In this document: in pieces, positions 1-8,462 of the stretch
How positions within the stretch are numbered: the stretch's first letter is position 1
How the letters are laid out: each line of letters opens with the position of its first letter
Source: an uncultured Desulfobacter sp.
GTDB lineage: Bacteria > Desulfobacterota > Desulfobacteria > Desulfobacterales > Desulfobacteraceae
DNA length: 64,000 nucleotides
NCBI RefSeq assembly: GCF_963665355.1
Contig: NZ_OY762229.1
Location: forward strand, 1-64,000
Direction of reading: 5' to 3'
The notes under the pieces: model-generated
The model's input: only the letters and a program-made list of their open reading frames with translations
Database searches by the model: none
What the model was told of the DNA's origin: nothing
Program-made: the position numbers and the translations under genes

Positions 1-1116
1 GCCATCATGATCACGGCGTTTGGTTCGGTGGACACCGCCGTCAGCGTGATGAAACTGGGAGCTGACGATTTTATTGAAAAGCCAGTGGATCTTAAAGAGT
101 TACTGGACCGCATACGGCGCATTGAACAGCAGGTGATCATTGAAGAAGAAGCTGCAGAGATTGCACTATGCCTTGACAACACGCCCTTGCCCCTTCGCAT
201 CATCGGGGATGGTCCGGCCATGAAAAAAGTGCTGTCACTGGTCCGGCGCATCGCCCCCACCGAATGGACCGCCCTGATCCACGGAGAAACCGGCTGCGGA
301 AAGGAGTTGATCGCCCGGCTCATTCATCTTCTCAGCCCACGGCAAAATCAGCCCTTCATCGAAGTCAACTGCGCAGCCATCCCTGAAAACCTGTTTGAAT
401 CAGAGTTGTTCGGCCATGAAAAAGGCGCGTTCACAGGCGCATCCGGTCAACGGAAAGGCCGGTTTGAACTGGCTGACAAGGGCGTGCTGTTTTTGGATGA
501 AATCGGTGAGCTTTCCATGACTGTTCAGGCTAAACTGCTCCGGGCTCTTCAGGAAAAAAGAATTCAGAGGGTGGGCGGAAACAAGCTGATTTCTGCTGAT
601 GTCCGGGTGCTGGCGGCCACCAACCGGGATCTCAAACAGATGGTGCTGGAAGGACGGTTCCGGGAAGATCTGTTTTACCGAATTAATGTGCTGGATGTCG
701 AACTGCCGCCCTTGCGCCACCGGCGGGAGGATATACCGGAACTGGCCAAATTTTTTATCCAGCGCTACAGCCCCAGAGAAATGTGGTTTGATGCAGATGC
801 GCTGGCCACACTTCTTAAATATAACTTTCCCGGAAATGTCCGGGAATTGGAGCATATGATTCAGCGGATGACAACTTTGTCCCGGGGACCTGTGCTCCGG
901 ACAGCCGACCTGCCTGTGGAGGTACGTTTTCATAAGGCAGCGGATGCCGGGGGCAGTCTGTCGGAGAGGCTGGATGCTGTTGAACGGGAGATGGTCGTGT
1001 CCGCTCTGGAAAAACACCAGGGGATTCAAACCCAGGCAGCCGCATCACTGGGCATCAGCGAGCGGGTGCTGCGGTATAAAATGAAAAAACACGGCCTTCA
1101 AAATCCGGTCAGATGA
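1..1116 (+). CDS. sigma-54-dependent response regulator, 5' end outside window
   Basis: NtrC-type transcriptional activator. The frame is open from base 1, so the start lies upstream. The visible N-terminus is the end of a receiver domain (GADDFIEKP, with the conserved Lys-Pro). Then comes an AAA+ sigma-54 interaction domain: Walker A GETGCGKE, the sigma-54 contact loop GAFTGA, Walker B GVLFLDEIGE and the arginine-finger region GRFREDLFYRINV. A Fis-type helix-turn-helix closes the protein (QTQAAASLGISERVLRYKMK). Its cognate kinase and the phospho-acceptor Asp are outside the window. Neighbours do not reveal the target; no clear -24/-12 promoter was recognised nearby. The family call is firm, the regulon unknown. 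Confidence 0.95.
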   Translation, partial: AIMITAFGSVDTAVSVMKLGADDFIEKPVDLKELLDRIRRIEQQVIIEEEAAEIALCLDNTPLPLRIIGDGPAMKKVLSLVRRIAPTEWTALIHGETGCGKELIARLIHLLSPRQNQPFIEVNCAAIPENLFESELFGHEKGAFTGASGQRKGRFELADKGVLFLDEIGELSMTVQAKLLRALQEKRIQRVGGNKLISADVRVLAATNRDLKQMVLEGRFREDLFYRINVLDVELPPLRHRREDIPELAKFFIQRYSPREMWFDADALATLLKYNFPGNVRELEHMIQRMTTLSRGPVLRTADLPVEVRFHKAADAGGSLSERLDAVEREMVVSALEKHQGIQTQAAASLGISERVLRYKMKKHGLQNPVR

Positions 1117-1198
1117 CTGTTTATATTAGAGTCAAGACAGGCCATTAAACTCCTTTCATGGTTGATGTCGGTGCGGCGCTACAAAGTATGTTCAAACA

Positions 1199-1567
1199 CT
1201 ATCCTGCGGGAATCACCTCAAGCCAGTACCCATCCGGATCATTAATAAAATAGATGCCCATCGCTTCATTTTCATAGCAAATACACCCCATCCTCTCATG
1301 CAGGGCATGGGCCGCGTCAAAATCATCTGTTTTAAATGCAATGTGAAACTCTTCATCGCCAAGATCGTAAGGCGTATCCCTGTCTTTGAGCCAGGTCAGT
1401 TCCAACTTGGTGGATGACTGATTATCCGTTAAATAGACAATAACATAGGAACCGTCTGTGGCTGTATTTCTTCTGAGCTCTGTAAGACCCAACGCTTTTT
1501 CATAAAAAACCAGACTTTTTTCCAAATTCAAAACGTTGATATTAAAATGATCAATTGTAAATCCCAT
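1199..1567 (-). CDS. glyoxalase/lactoylglutathione lyase-fold protein
   Basis: A 122-residue single-domain vicinal-oxygen-chelate protein, the usual length for a glyoxalase I-like monomer that dimerises. It opens with the typical strand IDHFNINVLNLEKSLVFYEKALG. The His near residue 7, Glu in KLELTW, His in EFHIAF and Glu in YWLEVIP are in the places where metal ligands normally lie. The start is supported by AGGAGCAGTAAAT directly before the ATG. It is monocistronic, convergent with the upstream regulator gene. Substrate cannot be told from the sequence: methylglyoxal-glutathione adduct lyase or another VOC enzyme are both possible. Confidence 0.85.
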   Translation of the reverse strand: MGFTIDHFNINVLNLEKSLVFYEKALGLTELRRNTATDGSYVIVYLTDNQSSTKLELTWLKDRDTPYDLGDEEFHIAFKTDDFDAAHALHERMGCICYENEAMGIYFINDPDGYWLEVIPAG

Positions 1568-1679
1568 ATTTACTGCTCCTATTTTCTAAAAAAGTTTAAG
1601 ATTAAGCCTTAAATTTCTGCGCTGCACAAGCCGGTAATTTTTATATGAAAGAATGGGTAAGTCACCAAGATCTTTCAAA

Positions 1680-1738
1680 CTTTGTTGTAGGCTGAGCCTG
1701 GCAGCTGATAGGCCAGGTCGGCCCATGGCCGTTCGTTG
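1680..1738 (-). repeat. dispersed 55-bp repeat, copy 1
   Basis: Read on the minus strand this gives AACGGCCATGGGCCGACCTG followed by GCCTATCAGCTGCCAGGCT and a tail close to CAACAAAG. The same core returns on the plus strand near 3992, 35316, 48539, 53824 and 53911. It lies between the glyoxalase and amidase genes. The sequence is not coding and has no transposase beside it. Confidence 0.75.
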
Positions 1739-1893
1739 ATTTCTTTCACGGCTTTAAATCCGTATCCATGGTGCCACCATAGGGTGGTCTTTGCCGGGGG
1801 TCAAGAAAAAAACAGTGTCGTTCCCCTGGCCATAGAGTAATTAATTTTTCACTATCTTCCAATCTTGAGGCTGTGCTGATATACTTTGGGTCC

Positions 1894-3246
1894 ATGAATA
1901 CTGAACCCCGCACCATCTTTTCTTTTTCAGGAGGCTCTTCTTTGATGCTGGTTGCTACCCTGGTACTGGCTGTCATGCTGCTGATCCCGGCTCCGGCCCG
2001 GGCCGCACATACTTATTCCGAATCAGACCTTGTCCGTTTCCAGAACCGCATTGTGGACTACCGTAACCGGATTAATCCGCAGTTTGAAAAAAAGATACGC
2101 AGCCGCACAAAGCTTATCATTGTGCATACTTCAGAGCTTGGCCTTAAAAGCACCTTGCGGGTGGTTTCCAGGGGAAAATGTTTTGAAAACGGCCGCACCA
2201 CCCCCGGCGGACATGCCAATTACGTTATTGCTAGAAACGGAACTGTTTACCGGATTCTGGATAAAAAATACCGGGCTGACCATGCCGGCCTGTCTATGTG
2301 GAACAATGAATCCAATGTCAGCGACATTTCCGTGGGCATTGAATTTGTAGGCTACCATTATGCACCCCTGACCGACAGTCAGTACAGGTCTGCAGAACGG
2401 TTGCTGTTTATTCTTAAAAATTTTTACAATTTACAGGACAAGGACATCCTGACCCACAGCCAGATTGCATACGGCAAACCCAACCCGTGGTTTATGAAAA
2501 ACCACAGGGGACGTAAACGGTGCGCAAAAAATTTTGACAGAACCCGGGCCGGCCTTGGCCCCTCCTGGCCATACGATCCCGATGTGCGTGCGGGACGCCT
2601 GATGCAGGACCCCATGCTGGCCCAAGTTTTTTATAGTGGCCCCGGTACTGTTGTGTATACCGGGAAAAAGATCCCCGAAGAGCTTGAATCCAATATCATC
2701 TCACAGAAGAACTCAGCCTGGTCCATTGCCGGCGAAGATTATGAAGCCCCCACCACAATCTATGTCCTGCCCGGTGGTAAAACCCTGGCCGGCGACAGTG
2801 TGGCTTTAAAGTTAGGATGGGACCACCTGCCTGTGGGCACAAAGGTGTTGCTTAACCAGGAAACAGTACAAAAGGTAAGCGAGCAGGCTAAACTCATTAT
2901 AAAAACCATATCCGATCAGATGACCGCCTGGTCCCATGCTGGCCTTGCGTATCATTCCCCCAGCACCATATATTTTCTTCCATCGGGCCGGGTTTTACCC
3001 GGTTCCGCCATCTCGGACTGGGATGACCTGCCCATGGGCACCCGCCTGGTGGTGGGATATAAAGGCCCTTTTACCCTTACAAAGAATAATACCGCCTATG
3101 GGATAGCCGGTTCAAAATTTAAAGCCTCCGGCACCATTTACCATGTTCCGGGACAGGGCCCGCTTCCGGGCAACAGGATAACCGATTTCAACGATCTGCC
3201 GGTGGGAACTGGTATCTATCTTCCCATTGCCGGCTATTCACATTGA
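1894..3246 (+). CDS. exported N-acetylmuramoyl-L-alanine amidase with three C-terminal repeats
   Basis: Peptidoglycan amidase of the Amidase_2/PGRP family, cleaving the MurNAc-L-Ala bond in the periplasm. An N-terminal hydrophobic signal ends at ARA-AHTYS. The catalytic domain covers about residues 50-230: KLIIVHTSE (first zinc His), GGHANYVIARNGTVYRI, an ISVGIEFVG strand and DILTHSQIA (second His region). About 230 residues follow that hold three imperfect copies of a module of roughly 55-60 residues, each with xWS/YGIAG..Y.A..TIY.LP.G....G and DLPVGT/DLPMGT. These could bind cell wall. ATG 1894 gives a charged n-region; ATG 1945 is preceded by AGGAGG at a spacing of 10 and is an equally plausible start. 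No partner gene adjoins. Confidence 0.85.
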   Translation: MNTEPRTIFSFSGGSSLMLVATLVLAVMLLIPAPARAAHTYSESDLVRFQNRIVDYRNRINPQFEKKIRSRTKLIIVHTSELGLKSTLRVVSRGKCFENGRTTPGGHANYVIARNGTVYRILDKKYRADHAGLSMWNNESNVSDISVGIEFVGYHYAPLTDSQYRSAERLLFILKNFYNLQDKDILTHSQIAYGKPNPWFMKNHRGRKRCAKNFDRTRAGLGPSWPYDPDVRAGRLMQDPMLAQVFYSGPGTVVYTGKKIPEELESNIISQKNSAWSIAGEDYEAPTTIYVLPGGKTLAGDSVALKLGWDHLPVGTKVLLNQETVQKVSEQAKLIIKTISDQMTAWSHAGLAYHSPSTIYFLPSGRVLPGSAISDWDDLPMGTRLVVGYKGPFTLTKNNTAYGIAGSKFKASGTIYHVPGQGPLPGNRITDFNDLPVGTGIYLPIAGYSH

Positions 3247-3680
3247 AGGCTATTCCCCCACCGCAATTATGATGGACGATGGACGAGCCTGCAAAAAAAA
3301 CAGCCGTTACGGTCCAGAGAAAAAGAGACATAGTCCAAACGACGACGAAACAGGCTATAAAAAATTCGCAATGACATATTAAATTCCTCTGTTTTTGTCG
3401 CGGGGATACAGCATACTGTCAACACGCCCCTATTTACACCCGCTCTTTAGCCCTGCCAATTTATTCTCTGTGATTTTAGGAAGAAAATAACCCAATTTCG
3501 CAATGTATTAGATTGATTTAGCAAAAAAAGTGAAAAAAAATCAGGGATTCCCCGATTGATTTGCTCTGTCCTCCATTGCTATTATGTCCCCAATGTGTGT
3601 AATAGAGGAAAAAAAATAGAAAAAAAATCAATTTCCTCTGAATAAAACCCTTTAAGATTGACGCAGGGAGGAAAAGGCAA
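3247..3680. other. intergenic, AT-rich, no gene seen
   Basis: No credible coding sequence. It contains A-runs and a weak hairpin near 3539-3562 (AATCAGGG/CCCCGATT). Its right end supplies the ribosome-binding site GGGAGGAAAAGG for the small gene at 3681. Confidence 0.5.
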
Positions 3681-3866
3681 ATGATTGAAGCAACTGAAAT
3701 CCAAGCACAAGGCGATCTTTTTGATTTTTTGAGAATAATCGACGATGGAATTATAGAAGTTATGGGATCAGACGAAATAAGTTCAGATTCTAGCTTCAGC
3801 TCACGTTCTAATCGTCAGACAGAGTCTGTTATTCTGCCCGAAACAAAAATAAAAGAAAAAGCCTGA
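3681..3866 (+). CDS. small acidic, serine-rich protein of unknown function
   Basis: A 61-residue frame with a strong ribosome-binding site (GGGAGGAAAAGG, then CAA-ATG). The first half is amphipathic and acidic (DLFDFLRIIDDGIIEVMG). The middle is serine-rich (SSDSSFSSRSNR) and the tail is charged (KIKEKA). There are no cysteines, no signal peptide and no recognised domain. It stands alone, 74 bases upstream of a perfect 19-bp hairpin, which fits a short independent transcript. It might be a regulatory small protein or a peptide precursor, but no modifying enzyme is nearby. Codon use and the ribosome-binding site are the only support for it being a gene. Confidence 0.5.
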   Translation: MIEATEIQAQGDLFDFLRIIDDGIIEVMGSDEISSDSSFSSRSNRQTESVILPETKIKEKA

Positions 3867-3939
3867 TTTCCTATTCTCTGTTCTTCTTGGTTCGAAAAAT
3901 TAGCTCGAAAAATTAGTTCGAAAATTTCTTCTTTCTTAT

Positions 3940-3980
3940 ATTCGGCACCGCTAAAAAGTTCCTTTTTAGCGGTGCCGAAT
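3940..3980 (+). terminator. perfect 19-bp hairpin
   Basis: ATTCGGCACCGCTAAAAAG, a 3-base loop, then the exact reverse complement, followed by TGCTTTT. It lies after the small gene at 3681. Three copies of a TCGAAAAATTAG-like motif sit just before it (3890-3925). Confidence 0.8.
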
Positions 3981-3991
3981 TGCTTTTATCC

Positions 3992-4050
3992 ATATAACAG
4001 CCATGGGCTGACCTGACATATCAGCTGCCGGGCTTAGTCCGCAACGAAGC
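3992..4050 (+). repeat. dispersed 55-bp repeat, copy 2
   Basis: Reads ATATAACAGCCATGGGCTGA, then CCTGACATATCAGCTGCC and GGGCTTAGTCCGCAACGAAG. It lies between the small gene and livJ. A partial restart of the repeat (CACTTTCATATAAA) occurs at about 4077. Confidence 0.8.
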
Positions 4051-4239
4051 AAGAAAGAAGCCGAACAACATATGGACACTTTCATATAAATTGTATACAG
4101 TTTTAAAATGCTGCAGATGGACGATTCAATATTCAAACACCAGATCCGTTACCTCTATCGTATGATTGACAGCGCCGATGACATCGTTATAAAAAAGACC
4201 ATGAACCATATGTTAATTCAACAGAAAAAGGAAAAAAGA

Positions 4240-5358
4240 ATGAAAAAACTATTAGTTGCAATGGGTTGTCTATTGGCTGTCTGTTTAATATTTTCCTGCG
4301 GAAAGAAAGAAGAAGAGCAGAAAATTAAACTGGGCGTTGCCGGTGCACATTCAGGAGACCTTGCATCCTATGGTCTTCCGTCAGTGAATGCTGCCAAGCT
4401 GGTGGTCAAAAAAATAAACGCCAACGGTGGTGTTTTAGGACACCAGGTGGAACTACTGATTGAAGACGATGCCTGCAAACCCGAAGTGGCCGGCAATACT
4501 GCAACCAAACTGGTTTCAGACGGCGTGGATGTGGTCATGGGTCATATCTGTTCCGGGGCAACCAAGGCGGCCCTGGGCATTTACAAGGAAGCCAAAATCG
4601 TCACCATGTCCCCTTCCGCCACCAACCCGGATCTGACCTTGTCCGGTGATTATCCCAACTTTTTCAGAACCATCCCCCATGACGCCAAACAGGCCCAGCT
4701 CCAGGTTGAATTTGCCACAAAGACCCTTAATGTTAAAAATGTCGTTATTCTGCATGACAAAGGAGATTACGGCAAGGGCCAGGCGGAACTTGCAAAAAAA
4801 TACTTTGAGGAAGCCGGTGTAAATGTTCTGCTGTTTGAAGGCGTTACCCCGGGTGCCGTGGACTATTCCGCCATTGTTACCAAGGTGGAAAAAGAGCAGC
4901 CGGACCTGGTTGTATGGGGTGGCTACCATCCGGAAGCATCCAAGATCGTCACACTGATGAGAAAACAAAGAATGGATACCCTTTTCATGGGTGCTGACGG
5001 TGTAAAGGACGATACATTTATACAAGTTGCCGGCGAGTATTCCGAAGGCGTCTATGCCACAGGTCCCATGGACATTTCCGGCAACCCCATGGCCAAAATG
5101 GCCAAGGAAGAGCACCAGAAAGAATTCGGTTCTGAGCCTGGCGCATTCTTTGACGCCGCATATGCGGCCACCCAGGCCCTGCTCAACGCCATTGAAAAAG
5201 CCGGTTCCACTGACTATGACAAGGTGGTTCAAGCCCTGAGAACCGAATATGTTGAGACCCCTTTGGGAAAAATCCGGTTTGATGAAAATGGTGACGCCAC
5301 CGGTATCGGGTTTTCCGTGTACAAAGTGACCAATGGTCAGTTTGTTGAAGAGAAATAA
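4240..5358 (+). CDS. livJ: branched-chain amino acid ABC transporter, substrate-binding lipoprotein
   Basis: Periplasmic type I binding protein for leucine/isoleucine/valine-like substrates, feeding LivHMGF encoded next. ATG 4240 follows AAAAGGAAAAAAGA and gives a lipoprotein signal with lipobox LIFSC. The mature part has the family pattern: IKLGVAGAHSGDLASYG at the N-terminus, GGVLGHQVELLIEDD, VDVVMGHICSGATKA and FFRTIPHD. The length, 372 residues, is normal. The frame is open for 44 further codons upstream (ATG 4108 and 4117), but those residues would bury the lipoprotein signal, so they are left out. A long hairpin separates it from livH, which would favour excess binding protein over permease. 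Confidence 0.93.
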   Translation: MKKLLVAMGCLLAVCLIFSCGKKEEEQKIKLGVAGAHSGDLASYGLPSVNAAKLVVKKINANGGVLGHQVELLIEDDACKPEVAGNTATKLVSDGVDVVMGHICSGATKAALGIYKEAKIVTMSPSATNPDLTLSGDYPNFFRTIPHDAKQAQLQVEFATKTLNVKNVVILHDKGDYGKGQAELAKKYFEEAGVNVLLFEGVTPGAVDYSAIVTKVEKEQPDLVVWGGYHPEASKIVTLMRKQRMDTLFMGADGVKDDTFIQVAGEYSEGVYATGPMDISGNPMAKMAKEEHQKEFGSEPGAFFDAAYAATQALLNAIEKAGSTDYDKVVQALRTEYVETPLGKIRFDENGDATGIGFSVYKVTNGQFVEEK

Positions 5359-5388
5359 CATTTAAGTCCCAAAAGGTAGATTCGTGAT

Positions 5389-5435
5389 CCAAGAGATAAG
5401 GGGCGGGCATTTGATGCCTGCCCCTTATCTCTTGG
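5389..5435 (+). terminator. 21-bp hairpin between livJ and livH, probable attenuator or processing site
   Basis: CCAAGAGATAAGGGGCGGGCA pairs with TGCCTGCCCCTTATCTCTTGG, with one G-T pair and a 5-base loop. There is no strong T-run after it, so partial termination or mRNA stabilisation of livJ is as likely as full termination. Confidence 0.75.
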
Positions 5436-5478
5436 CAGATACCGGCCTTTTGACTTGCATTGACAAAACAGGTTACTC

Positions 5479-6387
5479 ATGGATTTTGATTTTTTTTTAA
5501 AGCTGTTCCTGGGCGGATTGACCCGGGGCAGTATCTATGCCCTGATAGCACTGGGGTACACCATGGTGTACGGCATTATTGAGCTGATTAACTTTGCCCA
5601 TGGTGAAATCTATATGATTGGTGCGTTCACCGCACTTATCATCTCCACGGTTCTGACCATGTCTGGATTTCCGGCTCTGGCTGTAACGCTGATCGCAGGG
5701 GCTGCTGCTGTATTTTATGCCTGCTGCTACGGATACACCATGGAGAAAATCGCCTACAAACCGCTGCGGACCGCTCCGCGCCTGTCGGCACTGATCAGCG
5801 CCATCGGCATGTCCTTGTTTCTTCAAAATTATGTACTTCTTGCCCAGACATCGGATTTCCTGCCCTTTCCCAGCCTGATCCCGGATTTTGCATTCTGGGA
5901 ACCCTATGCACATATCATGTCTGCCCAGGAGCTTGCCATCATTGTCACCACGATCATCGTCATGGTGGGACTGACCTTTCTGATCAAGTTTACCCGGATC
6001 GGCAAGGCCATGCGCGCCACATCCCAGGATAAAACCATGGCTATGCTGCTTGGGGTTAATGTCAATCGGGTCATCTCCTTCACCTTTATTATCGGATCGG
6101 GCACGGCTGCGATAGGCGGCATGCTCATAGCCTCGCACATCGGCCAGATTAATTTTTACATGGGATTCATTGCCGGCATTAAGGCCTTTGTGGCAGCGGT
6201 GCTGGGCGGCATCGGCAGCATCCCCGGCGCCGTGTTGGGCTCCCTTGTTTTAGGATGGACTGAAAGTTTTTTCACCGGTTATATCTCCAGTGATTATGAA
6301 GATGTGTTTGCCTTTTTATTTCTGGTTCTGATTCTGATTTTCAGGCCTTCCGGAATTCTGGGGCGTGCTGAAACCAAAAAAGTGTAA
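5479..6387 (+). CDS. livH: branched-chain amino acid ABC transporter permease LivH
   Basis: Inner-membrane permease of the HAAT family, 302 residues with about eight hydrophobic segments. Diagnostic stretches are ALGYTMVYGIIELINFAHGE near the N-terminus, the cytoplasmic coupling loop GKAMRATSQDKTMAMLLGV that contacts the ATPases, and GGIGSIPGAVLGSLVLG near the C-terminus. It forms a heterodimer with LivM. It is second in livJHMGF, after the hairpin at 5389-5435. The ribosome-binding site is weak (AACAGG). Confidence 0.95.
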   Translation: MDFDFFLKLFLGGLTRGSIYALIALGYTMVYGIIELINFAHGEIYMIGAFTALIISTVLTMSGFPALAVTLIAGAAAVFYACCYGYTMEKIAYKPLRTAPRLSALISAIGMSLFLQNYVLLAQTSDFLPFPSLIPDFAFWEPYAHIMSAQELAIIVTTIIVMVGLTFLIKFTRIGKAMRATSQDKTMAMLLGVNVNRVISFTFIIGSGTAAIGGMLIASHIGQINFYMGFIAGIKAFVAAVLGGIGSIPGAVLGSLVLGWTESFFTGYISSDYEDVFAFLFLVLILIFRPSGILGRAETKKV

Positions 6388-6444
6388 TACCAATGAATCT
6401 TTAATCCCATTGAATCAAAGAGAACCATCAGGAATCTGTTACAT

Positions 6445-7662
6445 ATGAACCTTTTACAAGAACTCAGACAATCCATCATGGCAGCGGTCTGGTTTATGTT
6501 TTTAACCTTTCCCATCATGGTGATCAGGGTCAATACCGTGACCAAAACCATTGAATGGCGCTGGTGGAATATGGCCTTTGTGGGCATTGCCTTTTTTTTC
6601 CTGTCCGCCCTGTGGCGATATATGCTCAAACGCAAAGACAAAAACACGGGGAGAACGGCCCGGGGGAAAAAAATATCCGTGATCAGGAATCTTCTGGCAG
6701 AGAAACGTTTTTTTGTCCCCGCCATAATCCTGCTGACAATATTCACGCTGGGGTTTCCCCATCTTTTTTCCATGTACCAGACCAACATCATGATTTCAGC
6801 ATTGATTTATGTGATGCTGGGGCTGGGACTTAACATCGTTGTCGGCCTGGCAGGCCTTCTGGACCTGGGGTATGTGGCCTTCTTTGCCGTGGGCGCCTAC
6901 GCCTATGCCCTGTTAAATCTTCATTTCGGCATGACCTTTTGGATGGTTCTGCCTATAGGCGGCCTTTTGGGGGCCATTCTGGGCATCATCCTGGGGTACC
7001 CCGTGCTTCGCTTAAGAGGTGACTATCTGGCCATTGTCACTCTGGGCTTTGGTGAAATTATCCGGCTTGTGCTTGAAAACTGGAATGAATTTTCCAAGGG
7101 CCCCAGCGGCATTGCCAACATCCCCAAACCAAATCTGTTCGGGCTTGATCTGACACTTCAGCAGCACTCAATCTACCTGTATTATATTATCGTTGGCCTT
7201 GTTATTTTCACCATCTTTGTGATCAACCGTCTCCAGGACTCCCGGATCGGACGGGCCTGGATCGCCCTGAAAGACGATGAAATCGCCTGCCAGGCCATGG
7301 GCATTGACAAGGCCGGCACCAAACTTCGGGCCTTTATGCTGGGCGCCACCTGGGCCGGCATGGCCGGTGTGGTTTTTGCCGCCAAGACCACATTTGTGAA
7401 TCCGGCCAGTTTCACCATCTGGGAATCGGTTATTATTCTGTGTACCGTTGTACTGGGGGGCATGGGCTCCATTGCCGGTGTCATTTCAGGCGCTTTGATG
7501 CTGATTCTTCTGCCTGAATATCTTCGGGCCGTTTCTGAATACCGTATGATTGTCTTCGGCGCCGTTCTGGTGCTGATGATGGTGTTCAAGCCCGGGGGAC
7601 TCATTGAAAATGTCAGAAAAACATACCACTACAAAGAACACCAACATACCGCAGAGCAATAG
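6445..7662 (+). CDS. livM: branched-chain amino acid ABC transporter permease LivM
   Basis: Second HAAT permease, 405 residues. The first about 100 residues are an extra region with two or three hydrophobic segments and a basic loop (LKRKDKNTGRTARGKK), as in longer LivM forms. The core has GLDLGYVAFFAVGAYAYALL-like sequence, LRGDYLAIVTLGFGEIIRL, the coupling loop SRIGRAWIALKDDEIACQAM and LGGMGSIAGVISGALM. It is separated by two bases from livG, so translation is likely coupled. Confidence 0.94.
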   Translation: MNLLQELRQSIMAAVWFMFLTFPIMVIRVNTVTKTIEWRWWNMAFVGIAFFFLSALWRYMLKRKDKNTGRTARGKKISVIRNLLAEKRFFVPAIILLTIFTLGFPHLFSMYQTNIMISALIYVMLGLGLNIVVGLAGLLDLGYVAFFAVGAYAYALLNLHFGMTFWMVLPIGGLLGAILGIILGYPVLRLRGDYLAIVTLGFGEIIRLVLENWNEFSKGPSGIANIPKPNLFGLDLTLQQHSIYLYYIIVGLVIFTIFVINRLQDSRIGRAWIALKDDEIACQAMGIDKAGTKLRAFMLGATWAGMAGVVFAAKTTFVNPASFTIWESVIILCTVVLGGMGSIAGVISGALMLILLPEYLRAVSEYRMIVFGAVLVLMMVFKPGGLIENVRKTYHYKEHQHTAEQ

Positions 7663-7664
7663 TT

Positions 7665-8462
7665 ATGGACAAACCCATTTTGGAAGTTAAAAACCTGACC
7701 ATGGATTTCGGCGGCCTTCGGGCCATCAACAATCTGGATCTGAGCGTTAACCAGGGTGAGATTGCCGCGCTGATCGGCCCTAACGGTGCAGGAAAGACCA
7801 CTTTTTTCAACTGTATTACAGGGATTTACACCCCCACCGGAGGGAATATCTTCATCCGCCCCAACGGGGATGATGCCGCAAAGGAACGTATCAACGGCCT
7901 TAAACCGAATCTTGTGACCCGCAAGGGTCTTGCCCGGACATTTCAAAATATCCGGCTGTTTGCATCCATGACGGTTCTGGAAAATGTAATGATCGGATGC
8001 TACCCCGTTACAAAGGCCGGCATCCTTGGCGCCATTTTCCGAAACCCCGCCACCCGGGCCGAAGAGCAGTTTATCGTGGATAAAAGCTATGATATCTTAA
8101 AAAAAATCGGCATAGAAAAGTACGTGGATGAGCTGGCACTGAACCTGCCGTATGGTGCCCAGAGGCGTCTGGAAATTGCCCGGGCCATGGCCACAGACCC
8201 GTTCCTGCTTCTTCTGGACGAACCTGCAGCCGGCATGAACCCCCAAGAGACCCTGGCTCTGAACCAATTGATTTTGCAGTTAAGAGACCAAGAGCACATT
8301 GCCATCCTCTTAATCGAGCACGACATGAAACTTGTCATGTCCCTGTCAGAAAACATCTTTGTTGTGGATTACGGTAAGAAAATCGGTGAGGGCACCCCGG
8401 ACCAGATACTGAACAATCCGGTGGTGATCAAGGCTTACCTGGGGGAAGAGATCGATGCTTAA
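7665..8462 (+). CDS. livG: branched-chain amino acid ABC transporter ATPase LivG
   Basis: Cytoplasmic ATPase of the Liv transporter, 265 residues. Walker A is GPNGAGKTT near residue 40, the Q-loop region is LARTFQNIRLFASMTVLEN, the signature is degenerate (LPYGAQRRLEIARAM, lacking the usual LSGG but typical of LivG), Walker B is LLLLDEPAAGMNP and the H-loop is LLIEHDM. It overlaps livF by 8 bases, which points to translational coupling. Size and motif order agree with known LivG proteins. Confidence 0.95.
   Translation: MDKPILEVKNLTMDFGGLRAINNLDLSVNQGEIAALIGPNGAGKTTFFNCITGIYTPTGGNIFIRPNGDDAAKERINGLKPNLVTRKGLARTFQNIRLFASMTVLENVMIGCYPVTKAGILGAIFRNPATRAEEQFIVDKSYDILKKIGIEKYVDELALNLPYGAQRRLEIARAMATDPFLLLLDEPAAGMNPQETLALNQLILQLRDQEHIAILLIEHDMKLVMSLSENIFVVDYGKKIGEGTPDQILNNPVVIKAYLGEEIDA

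Noticed and set aside
400-1029. Long minus-strand frame opposite the sigma-54 regulator
   Set aside because: It is the antisense of a well-recognised AAA+ domain; no ribosome-binding site and no protein-like features.
4108-4239. In-frame 44-codon extension before livJ
   Set aside because: It would place a long polar segment before the lipoprotein signal; the ATG at 4240 has a ribosome-binding site and gives the normal protein.
5497-6138. Long minus-strand frame opposite livH
   Set aside because: Antisense of a membrane protein gene with His- and Asp-rich composition typical of shadow frames.
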